Source: Clostridiaceae bacterium
GTDB lineage: Bacteria; Bacillota; Clostridia; Peptostreptococcales; T1SED10-28
Assembly (NCBI GenBank): GCA_003553525.1
Contig: PWEO01000163.1
Coordinates: forward strand, 1-64,000
Reading direction: 5' to 3'
Length of the DNA: 64,000 nt
This document shows positions 30,198 through 39,088 of this stretch, in pieces. The translations under genes and the position numbers were made by a program. The stretch's first letter is position 1, and each line of letters starts with the position of its first letter. The notes under the pieces were generated by a model, which saw only the letters and a list, made by a program, of their open reading frames with translations, had not been told where the DNA came from and did not search any database.

Positions 30198-31430
30198 ATG
30201 AATGTACTGGTTCAAAAATATGGGGGTACCTCCGTGGGAAGTCTGGAGAAAATCAAGGCCATCGGAGATAAAATCAAAAAGAAAACCGAAGAGGGATACA
30301 AAATTCTGGTGGTACTTTCCGCTATGGGATCGGCTACCAGTGATCTGATCAGTTTGGCCCGGGGGATTTCTGAAAAACCTTCGCCAAGAGAAATGGATAT
30401 GTTGTTGGCTACGGGAGAACAAACTTCTATTTCCTTACTGACAATGGCTTTAATAGACCGAGGATGTAGGGCAATATCTTACACCGGATATCAATTGGGA
30501 ATTGAAACCACAGCTCTTCATCAAAATGCAAAAATAAAAAAGATTGATCAACAAAAAATTCTAACAGCCTTCGAAGACCATGAGGTTATCGTGGTGGCAG
30601 GATTTCAGGGAATCAATGAGCAGCGGGATTATACCACATTGGGCAGAGGGGGTTCTGACACTTCCGCAGTGGCCCTTGCTTGTATTCTTCAGGCAAGATG
30701 CGAAATTTATACCGATGTGGAAGGGATTTTCACCGGAGATCCCAGAAAACTGCCCGGGGCAAGAAAAATAAATCGAATAGGCTATCAGGAAATGATGGAA
30801 ATGTCCAGTTTGGGTGCGGGGGTCATTCATCCCAGGGCCGTGGAATTAGCGGGGAAATATGGTATCCCGGTTTATGTGGCCTCCACCTTTTCTGATTGTC
30901 CCGGCACCATGATCGAAGATAAGGAGGAAAAAATGGAAGAAGCAGTCATAACCGGTATCACTTCAAGTCTGGATGATGTTCAAATCACCATTCATCAGCT
31001 GGATCCTACAACGGATCATCTATACAATCTTTTTTCCCATTTGGGACGTGAAGACATCAATGTGGATATGATCTCTCAGATGGCGGTCAAAGGAGATTTA
31101 ATGAATGTCAGTTTTACTCTTCCTAAAGTAGATAAAGACAAAGGGCGAAAGCTCATTGAACAGTGGGAGGGGATAAGTCCTCACACCAAAATAGATTTTA
31201 ATGAAGATATCGCAAAAATCTCTGTGGTGGGACTGGGAATGCGCAGTCATTCCGGCGTAGCCGCCAAGGTTTTTCAGACCATGGCGGAAAATTATATTCC
31301 GATAAAAATGGTCACCACCTCGGAAATCAGTATCAGCTGGGTAGTGGATGCCCGGTATGAAAAAGAGGCGATCCGACGAATCGGAGAAGCCTTTAGTCTG
31401 GAGGAAGACAATGGAGAACTGGATCGATAG
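30198..31430 (+). CDS. lysC: Aspartate kinase with C-terminal ACT domains
   Basis: VQKYGGTSVGSLEKIKAI; FTGDPRKLPGARKI; duplicated ACT region. Confidence 0.94.
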   Translation: MNVLVQKYGGTSVGSLEKIKAIGDKIKKKTEEGYKILVVLSAMGSATSDLISLARGISEKPSPREMDMLLATGEQTSISLLTMALIDRGCRAISYTGYQLGIETTALHQNAKIKKIDQQKILTAFEDHEVIVVAGFQGINEQRDYTTLGRGGSDTSAVALACILQARCEIYTDVEGIFTGDPRKLPGARKINRIGYQEMMEMSSLGAGVIHPRAVELAGKYGIPVYVASTFSDCPGTMIEDKEEKMEEAVITGITSSLDDVQITIHQLDPTTDHLYNLFSHLGREDINVDMISQMAVKGDLMNVSFTLPKVDKDKGRKLIEQWEGISPHTKIDFNEDIAKISVVGLGMRSHSGVAAKVFQTMAENYIPIKMVTTSEISISWVVDARYEKEAIRRIGEAFSLEEDNGELDR

Positions 31431-32598
31431 AGAAGAAAATACCTTGTTGAACACCTACAACCGAATGCCCCTTGTTGTCAGTTACGGAAAGGGCTGCTAC
31501 TTGTATGATGATTCGGGGAAGAAGTATTTGGATATGTTCTCGGGACTTGCAGTCAATGCTCTCGGACATTGTCATCCGGAACTGGTACGGGAAGGAAAAA
31601 AACAGTTGGAGAAATACCTGCATATTTCTAATTTTTTTTACTGTAAACAGGCCATCGCCCTGGGAGAAGATCTGATTTCCAGAAGCTTTCCCGGAAAAGT
31701 TTTCTTTACCAACTCCGGTACGGAAGGGGTGGAAGCAGCGATTAAATATCTGTATAAAATCGGGGAGCAAAAGGGAAGGCAGGGCATCGTTTCCCTAAGC
31801 GGAAGTTTCCACGGAAGGACTTTAGGGGCTCTCGGCCTTACTAAAATTCCTTCCGTATCCCGTGATTTTCCCGTTATCGATTACCCGGTGCACGAAATAT
31901 CAAGAGAGGCGTTAAAGGAACTAGAGACGTTGTTTGAAAATGAGCGACCTGTAGGGATTATTCTAGAGCCGGTCAGTGGAAGCGGCGGCATAGAGGGAGT
32001 TTCCCGGGAAGAGATGACAGGAATTTCTGATCTTTGTAAAAAGTACGACGTAGTGCTTTGCATTGATGAGATCCAAACCGGTATCGGGAGGACCGGGAAG
32101 TTTTTTTCCTACCAGCACTACGATGTGGTCCCGGATATAGTAATCTTTGCCAAGGGTGCAGGGGGAGGTAATCCCTTAGGGGGAATGCTGGTCCATAAAG
32201 ATATGGACGGTTATTTTTTACCGGGAGATCACGGCACTACCTTTGGCCCTGGACCCTTAAGCTCGGCCTTAGGAATAAAAGTCTTGGAAATTATTGATGA
32301 AAAGTTCCTAAAGAGTGTAGAGAAAAAAGGAAGATTATTACAGGAGGGGATTGAAAAATTAAAAGAGAAGTTCCCCGAAAGTCTTGGAGAGACTCGCGGG
32401 AAGGGTCTGATGATAGGAGTGGATCTTAAGATACATCCAGCAAAAATCAAGGAATGTTTTTTCGAAAAACAGGTATTAGTCAACATCACTGCAATAAATG
32501 TGTTGAGACTCCTGCCTCCTTTGATCATCAGTGAGCAGGAAATAAAGGAGTTTTTAAAGGCATTTGAGCATTCATTGATAAAGATGATACCGGAATAA
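31411..32598 (+). CDS. Class-III aminotransferase; candidate N-acetyl-LL-diaminopimelate aminotransferase
   Basis: ArgD-like PLP fold (NSGTEGVEAAIKY; CIDEIQTGIGRTGKFF; FAKGAGGGNPLGGM); ATG at 31411 overlaps lysC by 20 nt. Confidence 0.85.
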   Translation: MENWIDREENTLLNTYNRMPLVVSYGKGCYLYDDSGKKYLDMFSGLAVNALGHCHPELVREGKKQLEKYLHISNFFYCKQAIALGEDLISRSFPGKVFFTNSGTEGVEAAIKYLYKIGEQKGRQGIVSLSGSFHGRTLGALGLTKIPSVSRDFPVIDYPVHEISREALKELETLFENERPVGIILEPVSGSGGIEGVSREEMTGISDLCKKYDVVLCIDEIQTGIGRTGKFFSYQHYDVVPDIVIFAKGAGGGNPLGGMLVHKDMDGYFLPGDHGTTFGPGPLSSALGIKVLEIIDEKFLKSVEKKGRLLQEGIEKLKEKFPESLGETRGKGLMIGVDLKIHPAKIKECFFEKQVLVNITAINVLRLLPPLIISEQEIKEFLKAFEHSLIKMIPE

Positions 32599-32681
32599 GA
32601 CTCCTAATGAATGGGGTATATAAAACAGCTATTCAAAAATAGCGATTGTTAACAACAGGCAGATAAAAAGCTGAAAAATCA

Positions 32682-32718
32682 TAAAAAAAGGTTGCCCTGT
32701 ATTGGGCAACTTTTTTTA
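32682..32718. terminator. Bidirectional terminator between the convergent lysine and nqr operons
   Basis: aaaaaaaggttgccc-tgtatt-gggcaacttttttt. Confidence 0.85.
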
Positions 32719-32743
32719 CATGTAATCAACTTCTCATAGACCA

Positions 32744-33886
32744 TTAATCAAACTTATCATAAAAGACTTTGTCTTCTTTTAATCCTTTTTCCACCAGGGC
32801 TTTTTCGGTAGAGTCGATCATCGGAGCGCTTCCACAGAGATAGGCTTCACATTCTCTTTCCGCCTTATCCTCCAAATACTTCTCCACAAGGTCCGTAACT
32901 CTTCCAGTTTCACCGTCCCAGTCATCATCTTCTCCCACTCGGGAAAGGACGGGGATGAATTTATAATCGTACATTTCTTCTTCCAGTTTTTTCATTTCCT
33001 CCACCATAAACAAATCTTCAGGCTTACGGGCGCCGAAGTAGTATCGAACCCGTCGCTCTATGTTGTTTTCATTCATATAATGCAGGATGCTTCGAAGAGG
33101 GGCCATTCCCGTACCGATGGCTACCATATACATATCGCTGTCGGAGTCTTCGTTTAAGTAAAAGTCTCCGAAAGGACCATTGAAGATGACTTCATCCCCT
33201 TCAGATAAGTGTTCATGAACATAGGTGGTAACCAGCCCTTCTTCTACTAAACCGATAATCAGATCAATTTGATCTTTTTGGCTGGGGGAGGAGGCCACAG
33301 AGTAGGCTCGGAAAACCTCTTCCGCATTACCTGGGTAGGGGGGGGCTAAGAGTTGTACATATTGTCCCGGTTTAAATTCGATCTCCTGTCCGTCAGTAAT
33401 TTTGATTCGAAGATGCTTGATTTTATCGGTTAGATCCTTAGAAAATTCAACCTTACCCTGGAACTGTTTAACGTTAAACAGCTCTTCGGGAATTTCAATT
33501 TTTAAATCCTCTTTTACTTTCACCTGACAGGTAAGACGTACATCGTTCTCTTTATCCTCGTCCGTAAGATAAGAGAGCTCGGTGGCTAAGATCGGACCGC
33601 CGCCTTCGGTGACTTTTGCTTTACAGTAACCGCAGCTTCCCTTTCCTCCACAAGCCGAGGGAATGAAAATTTTATTATCCACCAGGGCCCCTAAAATACT
33701 TTTGCCCCCTTCTACAATAAATTCCTTGTCATTGTTAATGACAATTTTCTTCTCTCCGTAGTCGGCGATAAAAGCATTGGCAAAGGTGATCAATATGGCT
33801 AAAATTGTGGTGATTCCAGTGATAATCAATATTGTGGTAAAAATAGTCGTCATTTGGTCACCTCCGTTATTGTATTGTGACGACAC
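32744..33886 (-). CDS. nqrF: Na+-translocating NADH:quinone oxidoreductase subunit F
   Basis: 380 aa; N-terminal TM, 2Fe-2S motif CGGKGSCGYC...C, FNR-type FAD/NADH domain (RAYSVASSP; GTGMAPLRSIL). Confidence 0.92.
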   Translation of the reverse strand: MSSQYNNGGDQMTTIFTTILIITGITTILAILITFANAFIADYGEKKIVINNDKEFIVEGGKSILGALVDNKIFIPSACGGKGSCGYCKAKVTEGGGPILATELSYLTDEDKENDVRLTCQVKVKEDLKIEIPEELFNVKQFQGKVEFSKDLTDKIKHLRIKITDGQEIEFKPGQYVQLLAPPYPGNAEEVFRAYSVASSPSQKDQIDLIIGLVEEGLVTTYVHEHLSEGDEVIFNGPFGDFYLNEDSDSDMYMVAIGTGMAPLRSILHYMNENNIERRVRYYFGARKPEDLFMVEEMKKLEEEMYDYKFIPVLSRVGEDDDWDGETGRVTDLVEKYLEDKAERECEAYLCGSAPMIDSTEKALVEKGLKEDKVFYDKFD

Positions 33887-34454
33887 CGGAAAGGCCGATA
33901 AAGGCTAAGGCCATCAGTCCCGTTATAATTAAGGTTACACCGGCTCCTTGTAATCCTTTAGGAATCGGGGCATTTTTGATCTTTTGACGAATAGCGGCTA
34001 AGGCCACAATAGCTAAGGTCCAGCCAAGACCGGAACCGATACCGAAGGCTAAGGATTGCAACAGGGTATACTCACGAATAACCATGAATAAAGAAACCCC
34101 GAGGATTGCACAGTTTACTGTGATCAATGGAAGGAAGATCCCAAGTGAGTAATACAATGTGGGAACATACCGCTCGATGATCATTTCCACCAACTGTACA
34201 AAAGCCGCTATGGTGATGATAAATACGATGAACCTTAGGTATTCCAGCCCAAAGGGCTCTAACAAATAAGTATAGATTAAATAATTGATAATAGAGGTCC
34301 CGGTTAATACAAAAGTTACCGCCTGGCCGAGACCCAGCGAGGTTTTAATCTCCTTGGATACCGCAATAAAAGAGCACATTCCCAGGAAGTTAGCTAAAAT
34401 CATATTGTTGGTAAATATTGATGCAATCAGAATCGTCATAGGATTAATATCCAT
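33867..34454 (-). CDS. nqrE: NQR subunit E (RnfA/NqrE family)
   Basis: 195 aa; NNMILANFLGMCSFIAVSKEIKTSLGLGQAVTFVL. Confidence 0.93.
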   Translation of the reverse strand: MDINPMTILIASIFTNNMILANFLGMCSFIAVSKEIKTSLGLGQAVTFVLTGTSIINYLIYTYLLEPFGLEYLRFIVFIITIAAFVQLVEMIIERYVPTLYYSLGIFLPLITVNCAILGVSLFMVIREYTLLQSLAFGIGSGLGWTLAIVALAAIRQKIKNAPIPKGLQGAGVTLIITGLMALAFIGLSGVVTIQ

Positions 34455-35074
34455 TATTGAGCACCTCCCACTTTTTCATCCTTAGCCGGAATATAGGTAT
34501 TGGCAAGCCATAGTATAATTCCGAGCATGAAGAAAGCTCCCGGAGGCATGATCATGAAGATCCAATTGGTCCACCAGTCCCCTACCACAGCGATTCCGAA
34601 AAAGGTTCCGAAACCCAGAAATTCCCGAAAAAGAGCAATGGACATTAAGACAAGCATATATCCGATACCCGAGGCAATCCCGTCCAAGAAAGAAGGCAGA
34701 GGCTTGTTCTTTTGGGCATAGGCCTCACAGCGGCCCATAATAATACAGTTGGTAATGATCAACCCTACATAAGGTCCCAGGGCGGAACTCATGGCGGGAA
34801 AATAGGCTTTTAACACAATATCTACAATAATAACATAAGCGGAAATAATCAGGGTTTGTACCATCATTCTAAGATGCCCCGGAGTATAGTTTCTAAGCAG
34901 GGATACGGTCAAACTCGAAAATGAAGTTACAAAGATTAACCCGAGACTCATGGCGAAGGAGTTGATTAATAGATTGGTTACCGCAAGGGCGGAACAAATG
35001 CCCAGGATTTGACGGTAAACCGGGTTATCCTGAAACACTCCGTCTTTAAAAATATTTTTAACGCCTTTAATCAT
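34454..35074 (-). CDS. nqrD: NQR subunit D (RnfE/NqrD family)
   Basis: 206 aa; GPYVGLIITNCIIMGRCEAYAQKNKPLPSFLDGIASGIGY. Confidence 0.93.
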   Translation of the reverse strand: MIKGVKNIFKDGVFQDNPVYRQILGICSALAVTNLLINSFAMSLGLIFVTSFSSLTVSLLRNYTPGHLRMMVQTLIISAYVIIVDIVLKAYFPAMSSALGPYVGLIITNCIIMGRCEAYAQKNKPLPSFLDGIASGIGYMLVLMSIALFREFLGFGTFFGIAVVGDWWTNWIFMIMPPGAFFMLGIILWLANTYIPAKDEKVGGAQ

Positions 35075-35667
35075 TGTAACTCCTCCTTTACTTCATTGAA
35101 GAATTCATAAAGATGATTATTTATAATATTTCTTACAGCGTTGGAAGTACCGGTGGCTCCGGAGATGGCATCAATCTCTCCTTCATAATCGACGAAGTTA
35201 TCCCCTTCCACATCGGAGATATCAAGTTCCCGAAATTGATCCTTAAATTCATCTTCTTCAATTCGACCTCCAAGGCCGGGAGTTTCATTATGGGACAGAA
35301 ATTCCACACCGAGGAGATATTCAAAGTCCCGATGAATGCCGATGATTCCCCGAAGTTCTCCCCAAACAGCGCTGTCCACCATGGGATACACATAACCTAA
35401 CAAATCGCCGTTAATATGAACTTCAAATAAGTCATGTCCACCGGCGGTGATTTCCGTAAAAGTTTCTTCGTAAAGTTGATTTACTTCTTCCGCAGTAAGA
35501 TTTTCATAATCCAAATCCACTACGTTTAAAAAAGAACGCTGCTCTGCAGCCTGCTCGTTCAGCTCGACCTGTTCTGCGGTTATTTCGTTAATAGTTGCCA
35601 GAACCCCGGTGAAAATTACAGTAATGGCGATCATGAATAAAATAGGTTTCAGTCTCATCTTTTTCAT
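35071..35667 (-). CDS. nqrC: NQR subunit C (FMN-binding)
   Basis: 198 aa; HNETPGLGGRI and covalent-FMN motif SGATGTSNAV. Confidence 0.92.
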   Translation of the reverse strand: MKKMRLKPILFMIAITVIFTGVLATINEITAEQVELNEQAAEQRSFLNVVDLDYENLTAEEVNQLYEETFTEITAGGHDLFEVHINGDLLGYVYPMVDSAVWGELRGIIGIHRDFEYLLGVEFLSHNETPGLGGRIEEDEFKDQFRELDISDVEGDNFVDYEGEIDAISGATGTSNAVRNIINNHLYEFFNEVKEELQ

Positions 35668-36626
35668 GCAGGATCCCCTCCTTTTTCAGTCTTCATAGTT
35701 TTCAATTCCTTGACCGCAACATCGAGAATTGGAGAGAAAGTGTTCATAATTAACAGAGCAAACATTCCTCCGGCGATGAAGATACCAAAGGTACGGATGA
35801 TCATTGCCACAAAACCGATCAAAATTCCGTAGATCCACTTGGCTTCTGTAGTTTTAGGTGCGCTAATGGGCTCGGTAACAAAGAATACGGAAAGAAATAA
35901 CATGCTTCCCGAGGTTAAACCGAATACAGGATCCGGAACGCCATCGAAGCCTACCAGATAAAAAATAGTGTTCAGCCCGATGAACCCTACTAAAGGAGCC
36001 GCCATTAACTTCCAGTCCGCAGTTTTGGTAGCCAGCAAGTAAACCGCCGCCACAAGGATTAAAATCACACTGGTCTCTCCTAAGGATCCCGAAACGTTAC
36101 CGATGATCAGTTCTGATAAACCGGGAGCATCGGCAGTTCCCATGGCAGCTAAGGGCGTGGAACCGGAGACCGTATCAATGGAATCCGTCATGTATCTTGT
36201 AAAACCTCCGGGAAATGATTGGGAGGACAAGTTCCAAGTTGCGGTTAAGTACTCTGGAAAAGATACGTAAATGAATGTCCTGCCGGCGATGGCAGGATTA
36301 AAGACGTTTCGGCCGAAACCGCCGAAAACCTCCTTGGCGAAAACAATTCCGAAAATAATTCCCACCATGGCTACCCAGTAAGGTGTAGCCACAGGTAAGG
36401 CAAGAGTAAAAAGAACGGCGGAGACTATGACTGCCTCACTAACGGGCTTGCCATCTTTTCGTTTAAACATGTATTCTGTAATAATTGCGGTTAAAGTAAC
36501 GACTGCGGTTAAGGTTAGGGTCCTTAATCCGAAAAAATAAGTTGCTCCGATGAGAATTGGTATGGTAGCGTAAAGGACTTTTCTCATCATGGCCTGTTTC
36601 ATAAAAAATGATTTCTGTTTTGCCAT
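35664..36626 (-). CDS. nqrB: NQR subunit B (RnfD/NqrB family)
   Basis: 320 aa; EVFGGFGRNVFNPAIAGRTF and covalent-FMN motif SGSTPLA. Confidence 0.9.
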   Translation of the reverse strand: MAKQKSFFMKQAMMRKVLYATIPILIGATYFFGLRTLTLTAVVTLTAIITEYMFKRKDGKPVSEAVIVSAVLFTLALPVATPYWVAMVGIIFGIVFAKEVFGGFGRNVFNPAIAGRTFIYVSFPEYLTATWNLSSQSFPGGFTRYMTDSIDTVSGSTPLAAMGTADAPGLSELIIGNVSGSLGETSVILILVAAVYLLATKTADWKLMAAPLVGFIGLNTIFYLVGFDGVPDPVFGLTSGSMLFLSVFFVTEPISAPKTTEAKWIYGILIGFVAMIIRTFGIFIAGGMFALLIMNTFSPILDVAVKELKTMKTEKGGDPA

Positions 36627-36699
36627 AAACCTTCCCTCCTAAATGTAAGGGAAATATCAGTAAAATTCCATACTAATGAGTTTTTACCCAAAAGTCTAC

Positions 36700-36740
36700 A
36701 GAAAAAACAGAAAAGACTCCTATATAACAAGTCTTTTCTT
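36700..36740 (-). terminator. Terminator between the Fe-S hydrogenase-like gene and nqrB
   Basis: Minus strand AAAAGACT-tgttatatagg-AGTCTTTT followed by ctgttttttc. Confidence 0.7.
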
Positions 36741-36758
36741 GTCATAGATCCAGTGGGA

Positions 36759-38048
36759 TTATTGTTTTTCCTTTAATAACACAATACAGTCTTTAAATGA
36801 AGCATATCCCAGGACGATGTCCTCGGCTAAAGCTTTACAGGACGGGGAACCGCAAGCACCACAGTCAATATTGGGCAGGGATTCCAAAACTTTGTTGATT
36901 TTTTCCATTTTATTCAAAGCTTCGGAAAGATTCTCGTCCAGAGAGGAAACATCAAAGGGTTTGATTTCCTTTTGAATCATGAATTTATCAAAGTCCCCAT
37001 GGGAAACCTTCGGTTCAAATTCCCGGTGTTTTTCCGATAAAATCCGAATGCGGTTTCTCGCCACAAAGGAGTTTTCAACACAAAAGTTCCCCCCCACACA
37101 GCCATTGGTACAGGCTTGACACTCTAAAAATGACAAATGCTGCAGTTTTTCATCCTCCACCTCAGCTAAAATGCTGATAACATTATCAATACCGTCAACG
37201 GATAAGAACTCCTTAATACCCAGGGCTTGACTTTGGCCTCCCAGTCTTGCCCAACCGATGGCTTTTCCATGGGCAAAGAATTCCGGTGAGAGGAGTTCTT
37301 TATCCTTACCATACTCGGGGTTTTCTTTCATGCCGCTGACCCTTAGAAAAATATCCTTAATAGATAAGGTGCCGTCCACATTGGAGCGGTCCCGACCTAC
37401 CGGTTTTTTAAAGCTGAAGGAACGGGCGGGACAAGTGGAAATATAGAAGGCTCCGATCTCCTCAAATGGAACATTCTTTTTTTCTGCCAATTCTTCTTTA
37501 GCAATTTCCGCCGCTATTTCCGCCGGAGAATCCATAGGCAGGATGTTATCAATCAGATCGGGAAAGCGAATTTGAATCGTGCGAAGAATCGCTGGGCAAG
37601 AAGAGGAAATTACTGGTATAGCCTTGGGGTTCTGCAAATACTTTTTAGTATAATCTGTAATGATCGGTGAGCTTCGAGAAACCTCATAAACCATATCAAA
37701 ACCCAGTTGTTGAACTTTATTCAAAATTTCCTGGGGCTTCAGAACATCCTCATAAAACTGAGCGTAAAATACAGGGTCCACCAAAGCAATTTTATAAGTG
37801 AATTTCTCAATATCATCCAGAGAATCACTGACTCCGTAAAGGGCATTATGAGGGCATACAGAAACACACTGTCCGCAGTTGATACAGCGTTTTTCTATAA
37901 TTTTTGCTTTTTGATTTTTTACACGAAGGGCTTCCGTGGGACATACTCGGATACAGTTGGTGCAACCAATGCATTTGCTTTCGCAAATGGTGATGGCATG
38001 AGCCTTAGAATTTGGCATCGCAATTACCTCCTCGGGTGACATCAACAA
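36759..38048 (-). CDS. [FeFe]-hydrogenase-like Fe-S protein (two 4Fe-4S ferredoxin motifs, hydrogenase large-subunit-like core, C-terminal RnfB-type Fe-S domain)
   Basis: CIGCTNCIRVCP and CINCGQCVSVCP; SSSCPA, STCPAR, LECQACTNGCVGGNFC; C-terminal CGACGSPSCKALAEDIVLG...C. Confidence 0.85.
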   Translation of the reverse strand: MLMSPEEVIAMPNSKAHAITICESKCIGCTNCIRVCPTEALRVKNQKAKIIEKRCINCGQCVSVCPHNALYGVSDSLDDIEKFTYKIALVDPVFYAQFYEDVLKPQEILNKVQQLGFDMVYEVSRSSPIITDYTKKYLQNPKAIPVISSSCPAILRTIQIRFPDLIDNILPMDSPAEIAAEIAKEELAEKKNVPFEEIGAFYISTCPARSFSFKKPVGRDRSNVDGTLSIKDIFLRVSGMKENPEYGKDKELLSPEFFAHGKAIGWARLGGQSQALGIKEFLSVDGIDNVISILAEVEDEKLQHLSFLECQACTNGCVGGNFCVENSFVARNRIRILSEKHREFEPKVSHGDFDKFMIQKEIKPFDVSSLDENLSEALNKMEKINKVLESLPNIDCGACGSPSCKALAEDIVLGYASFKDCIVLLKEKQ

Positions 38049-38051
38049 AGC

Positions 38052-38861
38052 TTATAAAAACTTGTTAATAACTTTATTCCAAAAATTTCCTTTTTCCATA
38101 CGGATCATTTCAATGGTTACGTCCGCAATGCGAATATCAACTTCCGTAATTTTACTGTAACGATGCTCCACTCCGTCACAGACCAGTACGATATTGTCCT
38201 CAAATCGATATTCAGGACTGATTTTAATCCTTGCATCGGGAGGCAGAATCACACTGGAGGTAAAAGACCGATAAGCATTGGTATTAATTGGGGCTAAGGG
38301 GGTTATTTGAAGAACGCTTAACCGGGGATCAACAATGCTGCCGCCGATGGAGTAGTTGTAAGCGGTACTTCCAAGAGCGGAAGAAATTAAAATTCCGTCA
38401 CCGCTAAAGCGCTGAAGCAGCTGATCATCAACGGAAATATCCAAGTGAACAGTTCTTGATTTATCACCTTTGACAACGATTTCATTTACTCCCAGCTTTT
38501 TGATGCAACTGTTTCTTGTACAAATAGAAGCTTCCACGGGATGGGAAATTTCCGTAGTATAATTCCCTTGTTGATAGCTATCGAGGAAATAATCGATTCC
38601 GTCGGGATCCACCTCGGCTAAGAACCCTAAATGTCCGGTATTGATGCCAATGATGGGGATGTTTGGAAAATTGAAATCATGAAGGGCCTTTAGAAAAGAG
38701 CCGTCTCCACCAACACAGATAATCAAATCCGCCTGTTCATCGAAGACCTCCGCAACGTTAAAATCCATATCCCGTAATTTTTTACGTAAATATTTAGCAG
38801 TTTCCTGAGAAAACTGAAGTTCATTATAAACGATATTGACAACTTTTTTGGTACTGATAAT
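38052..38861 (-). CDS. NAD kinase; start likely ATT at 38861
   Basis: GGDGSFLKALHDF and NTGHLGFLAE; in-frame upstream extension IISTKKVVNIVYNELQFSQETAKYLRKKLRD before the ORF-track ATG at 38768. Confidence 0.88.
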   Translation of the reverse strand: MISTKKVVNIVYNELQFSQETAKYLRKKLRDMDFNVAEVFDEQADLIICVGGDGSFLKALHDFNFPNIPIIGINTGHLGFLAEVDPDGIDYFLDSYQQGNYTTEISHPVEASICTRNSCIKKLGVNEIVVKGDKSRTVHLDISVDDQLLQRFSGDGILISSALGSTAYNYSIGGSIVDPRLSVLQITPLAPINTNAYRSFTSSVILPPDARIKISPEYRFEDNIVLVCDGVEHRYSKITEVDIRIADVTIEMIRMEKGNFWNKVINKFL

Positions 38862-39088
38862 GAATCACCCCTTATACTTCATAGAATACTTCATAGATGT
38901 TTATTACCTAAAAGTATACCCTTTTTAATAAATATTAACAATATAAAGTCCCAAGATATAGAAAAAAATAGGGGAGAAGTCATATTTCATAAAGTCTTGG
39001 AAAGGTGAATTCGGTTGTTTATCCAAAGGATTCATATTATAATAAATGAGTAGGATTTTTTGAAAAAAAATTATATTGGAGGATTTAT

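Noticed and set aside
36759-38048. Treating the [FeFe]-hydrogenase-like protein as the missing NqrA/RnfB subunit
   Set aside because: A terminator-like hairpin at 36700-36740 separates it from nqrB and the domain architecture is not NqrA; only a loose neighbourhood link is supported.
38052-38768. NAD kinase beginning at the ATG at 38768
   Set aside because: Would delete the conserved N-terminal strand and helix that are present in frame upstream; an ATT/ATC start is more consistent.
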